DNA of 13,654 nucleotides from an uncultured Eubacteriales bacterium (GTDB taxonomy: Bacteria > Bacillota > Clostridia > Oscillospirales > Butyricicoccaceae). The DNA is taken from NCBI GenBank assembly GCA_934630445.1, contig CAKTWY010000054.1:1-13654 (forward strand). The letters are read 5' to 3'. Below, in pieces: positions 8,699 through 13,654 of this stretch; position 1 is the stretch's first letter; each line of letters starts with the position of its first letter. The position numbers and the translations under genes were made by a program. The notes beneath the pieces were generated by a model. It saw only the letters and a program-made list of their open reading frames with translations, did not search any database and was not told where the DNA came from.

Positions 8699-8930
8699 AA
8701 GAGGTTGCGGCGCCCGGTGCAAAGCACGCGGGGGCCGCGAAATGCTTCGCGGCCCCCTGTATTGAAACAGCAGCGGACTTTCCGCCCGGAAAATTGATCT
8801 GACCGGTCTGATGGATTTTAAGAGGACGGCGCCGCACGCTGGAATTTTCCGCTGCTACTTCAACTATATGTGCCGCCCGCCGGACCGGTGACAGGACGCC
8901 GGCCATGCGGCGCAGCCCGTCCGGCGGCTT
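8699..8930 (+). ncRNA. Unidentified structured leader or small RNA upstream of rpe
   Basis: This stretch has no credible gene but holds strong pairing potential. There is a 12-bp perfect hairpin (arms 8730-8741 and 8746-8757, loop ATGC) without a U-run. A long-range stem pairs AGCAGCGGA (8769-8777) with its complement (8848-8856), extended by TTGAA (8763-8767) with TTCAA (8859-8863). GGCGCCGCA (8828-8836) can pair with TGCGGCGCC (8706-8714) or, as an alternative, with TGCGGCGC (8906-8913). A last GC-rich stem joins 8879-8885 and 8919-8925. I do not recognise it as a known riboswitch, 6S, SRP or RNase P RNA. It could be a cis-regulatory leader of rpe or a small RNA ending near 8930. GC content raises the chance of fortuitous pairing. 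Confidence 0.35.
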
Positions 8931-8972
8931 ATTGGCCCGCCGCGAAACAAATTTTATCGATGAGGTGCAGAA

Positions 8973-9620
8973 ATGATCAAACTCTCCCCTTCCATTCTTT
9001 CCGCAGATTTTGCAAACCTTGCGCGCGACGTGCGCGTCATCGCAGACGCCGGGTGCGACTATGTCCACGTCGACGTGATGGACGGCCATTTTGTACCGAA
9101 TATCACCATCGGCGCGCCGGTCGTGAAGGCGCTGCGCCGCGTAACGGAGCTCACGCTCGATGTGCACCTGATGATCTCCGATCCCGACCGGTATCTCGAC
9201 GATTTCATCAAGGCGGGCGCCGATATCATCACGGTCCACTATGAAGCGAACGGCGATACGCGCGCGCAGCTGCGGCACATCCGCGCGGCTGGCGTGCGCG
9301 CAAGCGTTTCCATCAAGCCTGCGACGCCGGTGGAGGTGCTCTTCCCCCTCCTGCCGGAACTGGATATGGCGCTGATCATGACGGTGGAGCCCGGCTTCGG
9401 CGGGCAGGGCTTCATCCCCGAAACGATGGACAAGATCCGCGCCCTGCGCGCCGAGATCGAACGTACCGGCGCGAAGTGCGATCTGGAGATCGACGGCGGG
9501 GCCAAACTCTCCAACACGCCGGATATCGTCCGCGCGGGCGCGAACGTCATCGTCGCAGGATCGGCCGTGTTCTGTGCGGAGAACATCCCTGAGACGGTCC
9601 GTGCTTTCAAGGCGATGTGA
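8973..9620 (+). CDS. rpe: Ribulose-phosphate 3-epimerase
   Basis: Interconverts D-ribulose 5-phosphate and D-xylulose 5-phosphate in the pentose phosphate pathway. The 215-residue length is standard for this TIM-barrel family. The ATG is preceded by TGAGGTG at 5-6 nt. Family signatures are all present: LSPSILSADF at 4-13, VHVDVMDGHFVPN at 31-43 (metal and catalytic His32, Asp34), LDVHLM at 62-67 (His65), MTVEPGFGGQGF at 136-147 and the catalytic Asp174 in EIDGG. In many Clostridia rpe follows rsgA; here it stands alone, behind about 270 nt of leader and facing the GH4 gene. Regulation by the leader is possible but unproven. Confidence 0.97.
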   Translation: MIKLSPSILSADFANLARDVRVIADAGCDYVHVDVMDGHFVPNITIGAPVVKALRRVTELTLDVHLMISDPDRYLDDFIKAGADIITVHYEANGDTRAQLRHIRAAGVRASVSIKPATPVEVLFPLLPELDMALIMTVEPGFGGQGFIPETMDKIRALRAEIERTGAKCDLEIDGGAKLSNTPDIVRAGANVIVAGSAVFCAENIPETVRAFKAM

Positions 9621-9660
9621 TGCGCGGCGCGTGTTATCTTGATTAAAAACCGGTGAATCG

Positions 9661-9710
9661 AACGAAGGGAATACGCCGCGGTCTCCATGCCGCTGCGTAT
9701 TCCCTTCGTT
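9661..9710. terminator. Bidirectional terminator between rpe and the GH4 gene
   Basis: A 16-bp perfect inverted repeat (AACGAAGGGAATACGC at 9661-9676, complement at 9695-9710). The loop adds four more pairs (9678-9681 with 9690-9693) after one mismatch. It lies between two converging genes, 40 nt after rpe and 45 nt after the GH4 stop. T-tracts are weak: TTTC at the plus-strand end, and a TTTTT about 10 nt beyond the stem on the minus strand. Confidence 0.75.
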
Positions 9711-9754
9711 TCATTCCGGTATTGGTCTGCCGGCCATCACGCGCTTTTGGGCGC

Positions 9755-11224
9755 TTACTTTGCTGCCTTTCCGGCCTGTTCCCTGTATTTCGCCTTGTCT
9801 TCAGCCATTTCTTCGACCGTCTTGGCCGTCAGCGTAAAGCCCTTTGCCGGGCGGTACGGTACGCGCTTGTGTTCCAGACGGCCCTTTGCCCGCTGAATCT
9901 CATCCGCATATTGCGGAAGCCACTTTTCACCCGCCACAAGCATCTCGTCGACCATTTGTATGATCTCGTCCGGCGTGCAGACCGCCCCCGTCAGCGGGTC
10001 CATCATCGCCGCCTGACGCAGAAGATTGATATCCGCACGGACTGCGGCCTCGACCGCCAGCTTCTGCACCCATACGCTCTGCGAGCAGATCGCCGCGCAT
10101 CCAAGCGGCAAATCGCCGACCTTCGGAACTGAGATGCCGTTGTAATCCACATAGCAGGGCACTTCCACAACACATTCGTCCGGAAGGTTTGTGATCGTGC
10201 CGTTATTCATAACATTAAAATGGCCTCTGTATGTTCTGCCTGTTTCCAGGCCCTCAATAATATAGCTGCCATGCTCGGGAGAGCGATTTTCTGCTGTAAA
10301 TTTCTTCGCCGGCTCTTTCAGCCAGTTGGGGAAATCCGTTTCAAACCAGTTCCTGCTCTCACGGCAAACGCGAAGATAGCCGGCCGTCTCCCCCTGCAGC
10401 CACTTGCTGTGATTGATCCATTTGGCCATGTCCTCCGGGCGCTTTCTGTACCACATGAGATACTCGGACAGATGGCCGTTCGACTCCGTCGAGTAATAGC
10501 CGAAATTTTTCATCACGTCAAGGCGGATGTTCTCATCCTTTGCGAACTCCGCTTTCGTCATAAGGTCATACAGCTCCTGCGTGCGCTCAATTCCGTCCGT
10601 CTTCACACTGATATACCAGGTCTGATGATTCAGGCCTGCGCAGATGATATCGACATCTTTTTTATCCCGGCCCAGCGCCTGCGCGATCTGCTCATGGCCA
10701 CACTGGACGCCATGACACAGACCGTATGTCCGCACTTTTCCGTATTTGTTGCACGCCCAGGTTATCATCGCATTCGGATTTGAGTAGTTGAGCAGAATGC
10801 ATCCGGGCGCCGCCACCTCCCGAATGTCTTTGCAGAAGCCGAGCACCGCCTGTATCCCGCGCTGTGCGTACATGATGCCGCCTATGCATATCGTGTCGCC
10901 CACGCATTGATCGACGCCGTACTTCAGCGGTATCTCCACATCCGTGGCAAAGGCCTCGAGCATGCCGACGCGCACACAGTTGATGACATACTTTGCGTTT
11001 TTAAACGCCTCGCGCCGGTCAAGCGTCGCATGAATCTTGATATTCAGCTGATTCTCATCAATATCCCGCTGACACAGCTGCGTCACCATCCTCAGATTGT
11101 CCGGATTGATGTCGGTAAACGCAATTTCAATATTTTGCAGCTCCGGAACAGTCAAAATATCCGCCAGCAGCTGCCGGGTGAAGCCGATGCTCCCCGCTCC
11201 TATGAACGCCAACTTAAAACGCAT
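9755..11224 (-). CDS. Glycoside hydrolase family 4 (NAD- and metal-dependent alpha-glycosidase)
   Basis: GH4 enzymes cleave glycosides by an oxidation-elimination route needing NAD and a divalent metal such as Mn. The 489-residue protein has the NAD-binding start FIGAGSIGFT (7-16), an acidic FTDIN at 36-40, NPNA at 149-152, Cys170-His171 in CHGVQ and His200 in LNHQTW, the last two being the expected metal ligands. The motif after the cysteine varies with substrate; CHGV is nearer to the alpha-galactosidase/alpha-galacturonidase (MelA/LplD) group than to the phospho-glucosidases. The protein is some 40 residues longer than MelA. The start ATG has a weak AAGAGA site. No transporter or other sugar gene adjoins it, so the substrate cannot be fixed; an alpha-galacturonide or galactoside is the best guess. 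Confidence 0.92.
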   Translation of the reverse strand: MRFKLAFIGAGSIGFTRQLLADILTVPELQNIEIAFTDINPDNLRMVTQLCQRDIDENQLNIKIHATLDRREAFKNAKYVINCVRVGMLEAFATDVEIPLKYGVDQCVGDTICIGGIMYAQRGIQAVLGFCKDIREVAAPGCILLNYSNPNAMITWACNKYGKVRTYGLCHGVQCGHEQIAQALGRDKKDVDIICAGLNHQTWYISVKTDGIERTQELYDLMTKAEFAKDENIRLDVMKNFGYYSTESNGHLSEYLMWYRKRPEDMAKWINHSKWLQGETAGYLRVCRESRNWFETDFPNWLKEPAKKFTAENRSPEHGSYIIEGLETGRTYRGHFNVMNNGTITNLPDECVVEVPCYVDYNGISVPKVGDLPLGCAAICSQSVWVQKLAVEAAVRADINLLRQAAMMDPLTGAVCTPDEIIQMVDEMLVAGEKWLPQYADEIQRAKGRLEHKRVPYRPAKGFTLTAKTVEEMAEDKAKYREQAGKAAK

Positions 11225-11288
11225 CTGATCTCTTCTTTCCGTCGTTTTTCATATAAAAGCCTGCGAATCTGTAGATACTGCCAAATAC

Positions 11289-11305
11289 TGCGCTTTGGAA
11301 ACGCA
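11289..11305. promoter_or_regulatory. Candidate repressor operator of the GH4 gene
   Basis: A 17-bp near-perfect palindrome, TGCGCTTTGGAAACGCA, with one mismatched pair around the central G. It sits roughly 7-23 nt past the predicted start site of the GH4 gene, where a repressor would block elongation. It resembles LacI/GntR-class sites in size but lacks the central CG of a cre box. Confidence 0.35.
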
Positions 11306-11318
11306 CGACTTTAGATTT

Positions 11319-11347
11319 ATCTTACAAGATTGCTCTGTGGCTTTCAA
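11319..11347 (-). promoter_or_regulatory. Promoter of the GH4 gene
   Basis: On the minus strand TTGAAA (11347-11342) and TAAGAT (11324-11319) are spaced by 17 nt, with predicted start near 11312 and about 88 nt of leader before the GH4 ATG. The upstream part of the gap (11348-11474) shows no convincing terminator for the oxidase gene, so read-through may also occur. Confidence 0.6.
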
Positions 11348-11474
11348 CCGTAGCATTTGATAAACAGGGTCAATTATCGTCACGAAGCGCCTGCCTGTTC
11401 TTTCCAAACGGCGGAAATCTTTTTTAATGATCACGGGATGCCACGCGGCCGTGGGAATCACCGGCTGTTTTACA

Positions 11475-12509
11475 TCAGCAGTTCTGTTCCCCGTCGAGCC
11501 AGACCTTTTCCCGCGTGATCTCGCACAGCGAGGAGGCGCCCGTCATAAGCATAACGTCGCGCAGCTCCGCTTCGATTTTACGGCTGTAAAGTTCTGCCCC
11601 GTCGGCGCCGCCGCCGTAAACCGCGACCGGATAGGGCCTTCCGATGAGCACGGCGTCCGCTCCAAGCGCCAGAACCTTGAACACGTCCGCGCCCGTACGG
11701 ATCGCTCCGTCGATAAAAATCTTCATTCTGCCGCCGACCGCCCGAACGATGGCAGGCAGCACCTCGACTGGAGCGGGGGTCTGATCGAGCACACGTCCGC
11801 CGTGATTGGACACCACGATCCCCGCAGCCCCGCACTGAAGCGCTTTTTCCGCGCCGCGGACCGTCATGATCCCTTTCAGGATGACCGGCAGCTTTGTTCC
11901 CGCGATGAACGCGGAAAGCTCCTCCACAGACTTCGCCGAAACGGGCGTCGGAACGTTCTTGAGCAGCTGCAGGCCGGACGCGTCGACATCCACCGCCACC
12001 GCAGGCGCGCCGATCGCCTCCGCCATCTTCAATTTCTCGCGCATGACCGCGACGGGCCACGGCTTGATCGTCGGAATGCCCAGCCCGCCGTATTCAGACA
12101 GTACCGCGACGGGATCGGCAAACACATGCGCCTTTGCTCCGTCGCCCGTGAAGGCCATAAGTCCCACGCGGCTGAGGCCTTCAACCAGCTCTTTTACATA
12201 TTCTTTCTCTGTATAAAGGGGCCCGTAGTGCGTCGGCATTGCGCCGATGGGCGCTGCAAAGACCGGCATCGCGACGCGGTGGCCGAAAAAGTCAAAGCTG
12301 AGGTCAGGCTCTTTCTCCTCATAGATGGTGTCGAGGTTCAGTTTGATCTCGGCAAGTTTTTGAAAACTGCGCACGAACCCCTCGCCCGTTCCCTTCCCGC
12401 CGGGGCCCGGAATCAGGCCGCGGCAGGCGGCGCCGTTACATACCGGACACGCTTTACAGGTGTTTTGAAAATTCTCTTTTGCGCTCGCGAGGAGCTCCTG
12501 ATACGTCAT
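11475..12509 (-). CDS. FMN-dependent alpha-hydroxy-acid oxidase/dehydrogenase family protein
   Basis: Starting at the ATG at 12509 gives 344 residues; the frame runs on to a TTG at 12560 but that part lies inside an operator and lacks a site. An AAGAG about 10 nt upstream serves as a modest ribosome site. Family marks: AAPIGAM near residue 86, Lys212 in ILKGI, catalytic His236 and Arg239 in SNHGGR, FMN-binding FIDGAIRTG at 265-273 and GADAVLIGRPY at 283-293. Such TIM-barrel enzymes oxidise L-2-hydroxy acids, lactate being the usual test substrate. The N-terminus carries four closely spaced cysteines (18, 21, 24, 29; C-x2-C-x2-C-x4-C) then PGPGGKGTG, a pattern of the clostridial branch, which is diverged from glycolate oxidase (no APTAMQ). 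Substrate and electron partner are unknown. It follows the flavoprotein gene by 213 nt and may be repressed through the upstream palindrome. Confidence 0.88.
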   Translation of the reverse strand: MTYQELLASAKENFQNTCKACPVCNGAACRGLIPGPGGKGTGEGFVRSFQKLAEIKLNLDTIYEEKEPDLSFDFFGHRVAMPVFAAPIGAMPTHYGPLYTEKEYVKELVEGLSRVGLMAFTGDGAKAHVFADPVAVLSEYGGLGIPTIKPWPVAVMREKLKMAEAIGAPAVAVDVDASGLQLLKNVPTPVSAKSVEELSAFIAGTKLPVILKGIMTVRGAEKALQCGAAGIVVSNHGGRVLDQTPAPVEVLPAIVRAVGGRMKIFIDGAIRTGADVFKVLALGADAVLIGRPYPVAVYGGGADGAELYSRKIEAELRDVMLMTGASSLCEITREKVWLDGEQNC

Positions 12510-12531
12510 AAACTGCACGCTCTTTTCTTTT

Positions 12532-12560
12532 GTAATATTTGTTGGTATAATGAAAGGCAA
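12532..12560 (-). promoter_or_regulatory. Candidate promoter of the hydroxy-acid oxidase gene
   Basis: On the minus strand TTGCCT (12560-12555) and TATTAC (12537-12532) are spaced by 17 nt, giving a start about 15 nt before the ATG at 12509. The -35 touches the edge of the large palindrome at 12558-12583, the expected geometry for a repressor that blocks RNA polymerase. Confidence 0.5.
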
Positions 12561-12583
12561 AATGAACGCGAGCGTTCATTTTG
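12558..12583. promoter_or_regulatory. TetR-like operator (perfect 12-bp arms)
   Basis: CAAAATGAACGC (12558-12569) and its exact complement (12572-12583) surround a 2-nt centre. The core TGAACG...CGTTCA is typical of TetR/AcrR-family binding sites. There is no T-run on either side, so it is not a terminator. It overlaps the -35 of the oxidase promoter. The matching repressor gene is not in the window. Confidence 0.7.
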
Positions 12584-12591
12584 ATTTACGC

Positions 12592-12620
12592 GGGTCAGCT
12601 TCCGCCGGTTGCGGCGACCC
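12592..12620. repeat. Nested inverted repeat upstream of the oxidase gene
   Basis: GGGTC (12592-12596) pairs with GACCC (12616-12620), enclosing CCGC (12602-12605) with GCGG (12611-12614). No T-run adjoins it. It could fold in RNA only if transcripts from the flavoprotein gene run through. Low support for a specific role. Confidence 0.3.
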
Positions 12621-12625
12621 AGGAT

Positions 12626-12656
12626 ATGTAACCGGGGAATGAATGCCCGGTTACAT
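12626..12656. repeat. Perfect 11-bp inverted repeat between the two flavoenzyme genes
   Basis: ATGTAACCGGG (12626-12636) and its exact complement (12646-12656) flank a 9-nt loop, 67 nt beyond the stop of the flavoprotein gene. A short palindrome, ATGAAAATTTCAT, follows at 12655-12667. Neither side has a U-tract, so it is either a weak terminator, an mRNA-end stabiliser, or a second protein-binding site. Confidence 0.5.
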
Positions 12657-12722
12657 GAAAATTTCATACAGACGCGGGCTTTTTCAGCACATTCACACAC
12701 GGCCGCTCCGACACAGGAACGC

Positions 12723-13259
12723 TTATTTCAAACTCCGCCCAAACGCACGCGCCTGCGCGGGATACGCGCTCTTCTCAATCTCCTGCCGTGCGCTCACACC
12801 AAAGGCAAGCAAACGCCCGCAGTCGCGAAGCTTTAAATAATGCATGATCAACTCATAATGCGCGACGAGCGCGTCCATGGGCGCCGCCGCTTCATCGTCG
12901 GCACACGTTGCCATCAGTGCGCTCTTTTTCCCGGCAAGAAGCGCATTGATTCCGTAAAAACGGTCAATCACGCTTTTGAGCTGTGCGGACATGCCAAAAT
13001 AGTAAAGCGGTGTCACAAACACAATCATGTCCGCTTCGTGCAGAAGTTCCTTCAGGCGGAGCATGTCGTCCTTCTGCACGCATATACCGCCGTTTTTCAG
13101 GCATGTATCGCAGGCGAAGCACGGACCGATTTGAGAGAAGGCCGCGTCAAAGCGCCTGACCTCATGGCCCGCCCCCTGTGCACCGGCTGTAAATTCGTCC
13201 GCCAAAAGCGCGGACGTTCCCCTTTTGTGCGGACTGCCTGTCAAAAGTAATATGTTCAA
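12723..13259 (-). CDS. Flavodoxin-fold flavoprotein with iron-sulfur-flavoprotein-type Cys motif
   Basis: A 178-residue protein of the NADPH-dependent FMN reductase/flavodoxin-like superfamily. The start is TTG at 13259, supported by GGGGAGA 4-5 nt upstream; no better start is in frame. The FMN phosphate loop is LLTGSPHKRGTSALL at 5-19, the flavin-ring loop is FVTPLYYFGMSAQLK near 80-94, and VIDRFYG follows. Four cysteines at 47, 50, 53 and 60 form C-x2-C-x2-C-x6-C followed by a DDM, matching the compact motif of the iron-sulfur flavoproteins (ISF), which hold a 4Fe-4S cluster beside FMN. It is therefore likely to be a cytosolic electron-transfer or small-molecule/quinone/oxygen reductase. 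The natural partner is unknown. It lies upstream of the oxidase gene on the same strand, so the two might share redox duties. Confidence 0.88.
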   Translation of the reverse strand: MNILLLTGSPHKRGTSALLADEFTAGAQGAGHEVRRFDAAFSQIGPCFACDTCLKNGGICVQKDDMLRLKELLHEADMIVFVTPLYYFGMSAQLKSVIDRFYGINALLAGKKSALMATCADDEAAAPMDALVAHYELIMHYLKLRDCGRLLAFGVSARQEIEKSAYPAQARAFGRSLK

Positions 13260-13278
13260 TATTCTCCCCGCTTTCCCA

Positions 13279-13310
13279 GCAGACGCGGCGCATCTGCTTT
13301 TTATCTTTTA
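13279..13310 (+). terminator. Terminator-like hairpin with T-rich tail between the flavoprotein and RluA genes
   Basis: GCAGACGCG (13279-13287) and CGCATCTGC (13289-13297) form a near-perfect palindrome with one mismatch; on the plus strand TTTTTATCTTTT follows directly. No plus-strand gene lies upstream, so it may end antisense transcripts, or act instead as a regulator site in the leader of the flavoprotein gene. Confidence 0.3.
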
Positions 13311-13416
13311 TCAATGTATCATATGCCGGGGCCGCATGCAAGCGGTGCGGATCGTTTTTTGTGGAAGAAACGCTTCCCTCCGGCAGGAAAAAATCATGCA
13401 AACGGAGGCCGATGCT

Positions 13417-13654
13417 GTGAACGCCGGTTCTTTTTTTATCATTTCTCCGCAGGATGCCGGCACGACTGTCGGCAGGTTCCTGCGCGCGCACGGATATTCC
13501 GCGCGGCTTTTGTCGCGCCTGAAATTTACGGAAAACGGGATCACAGTCAACGGCGAGCGCGCGTTTACAAGCCGCGTGCTGCAGGCCGGCGACCGGCTGG
13601 AGACGGAACTGGCCGACCGTGAAGCAGACGATATGCCCCTGCCGCTTTTTGCGC
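13417..13654 (+). CDS. RluA-family pseudouridine synthase, N-terminal part (cut by window edge)
   Basis: The frame is open to the right edge (79 codons seen). The visible part fits the S4 RNA-binding domain of RluA-type enzymes: GTTVGRFLRAHGYSARLLSRL, split by short turns, then ITVNGERA and LQAGDRLETEL. These enzymes isomerise uridines in rRNA or tRNA; the catalytic domain with its Asp lies beyond the window. I chose GTG at 13417 because GGAGG stands 8 nt upstream. An in-frame ATG at 13396 with AGGA is a possible alternative and adds seven residues. It diverges from the flavoprotein gene with about 157 nt between the two. Confidence 0.82.
   Translation, partial: MNAGSFFIISPQDAGTTVGRFLRAHGYSARLLSRLKFTENGITVNGERAFTSRVLQAGDRLETELADREADDMPLPLFA

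Noticed and set aside
8763..8863. Possible 6S, SRP or RNase P RNA on either strand between purL and rpe
   Set aside because: The conserved SRP core (GGAAG/GAGCAG-type apical loop) is absent. A minus-strand GCGGAAAGTCC resembles an RNase P element, but there is no room for the rest of that RNA. The strong hairpin outside the long stem does not fit the closed-rod layout of 6S. Left as unidentified.
12546..12551. Plus-strand TATAAT as an antisense or divergent promoter
   Set aside because: No usable -35 at 16-18 nt spacing and no plus-strand gene downstream; it probably arises from the reverse of the minus-strand promoter region.
12510..12560. Longer start for the hydroxy-acid oxidase (TTG at 12560, 17 extra residues)
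   Set aside because: No ribosome site, and the extra stretch overlaps the predicted promoter; residues after the ATG at 12509 align with the family start.

Overview
The window looks like chromosome from a GC-rich, anaerobic low-GC-phylum relative (Clostridia/Bacillota). Evidence: strong AGGAGG-type ribosome sites, the single-chain clostridial form of PurL, a bacterial VTC / DUF4956 / Cthe_2159-type lipoprotein cluster, a DUF4349 lipoprotein, a clostridial FMN hydroxy-acid oxidase with an N-terminal cysteine cluster, and an iron-sulfur-flavoprotein-like reductase. No rRNA, tRNA, transposase, phage gene or CRISPR array is visible.

Layout. (1) 1-4587, all on the minus strand, read right to left: a VTC-domain protein, a DUF4956 membrane protein and a secreted beta-helix lipoprotein of the Cthe_2159 family sit head to tail with 10-13 nt gaps. 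A DUF4349 lipoprotein follows after a gap holding its own likely promoter and runs off the left edge. This is an envelope module; its joint role is not established. Its upstream region holds an 11-bp-spaced direct repeat and a palindrome that look like regulator sites. (2) 4737-8640: purL, minus strand, with a near-consensus promoter and a strong intrinsic terminator. (3) 8687-9620: rpe, plus strand, preceded by a perfect TATAAT and about 270 nt of leader with strong and mutually exclusive potential pairings. (4) 9661-9710: a long inverted repeat between the converging rpe and GH4 genes. (5) 9755-11224: a GH4 NAD/metal-dependent glycosidase with its own promoter and a palindrome just past the start site. 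(6) 11475-13259: two flavoenzyme genes on the minus strand, separated by an intergenic region full of palindromes including a perfect TetR-like operator. (7) 13417-end: the start of an RluA-type pseudouridine synthase, plus strand, cut by the window edge.

Most enzymes are housekeeping (PurL, Rpe, RluA) or accessory catabolism/redox (GH4, hydroxy-acid oxidase, flavoprotein). The parts least explained by known biology are the VTC/DUF4956/Cthe_2159 envelope module with its operator-like upstream region, the structured rpe leader, and the palindrome-rich region between the two flavoenzymes. The binding, structure and regulation claims are inferred from sequence pattern alone.
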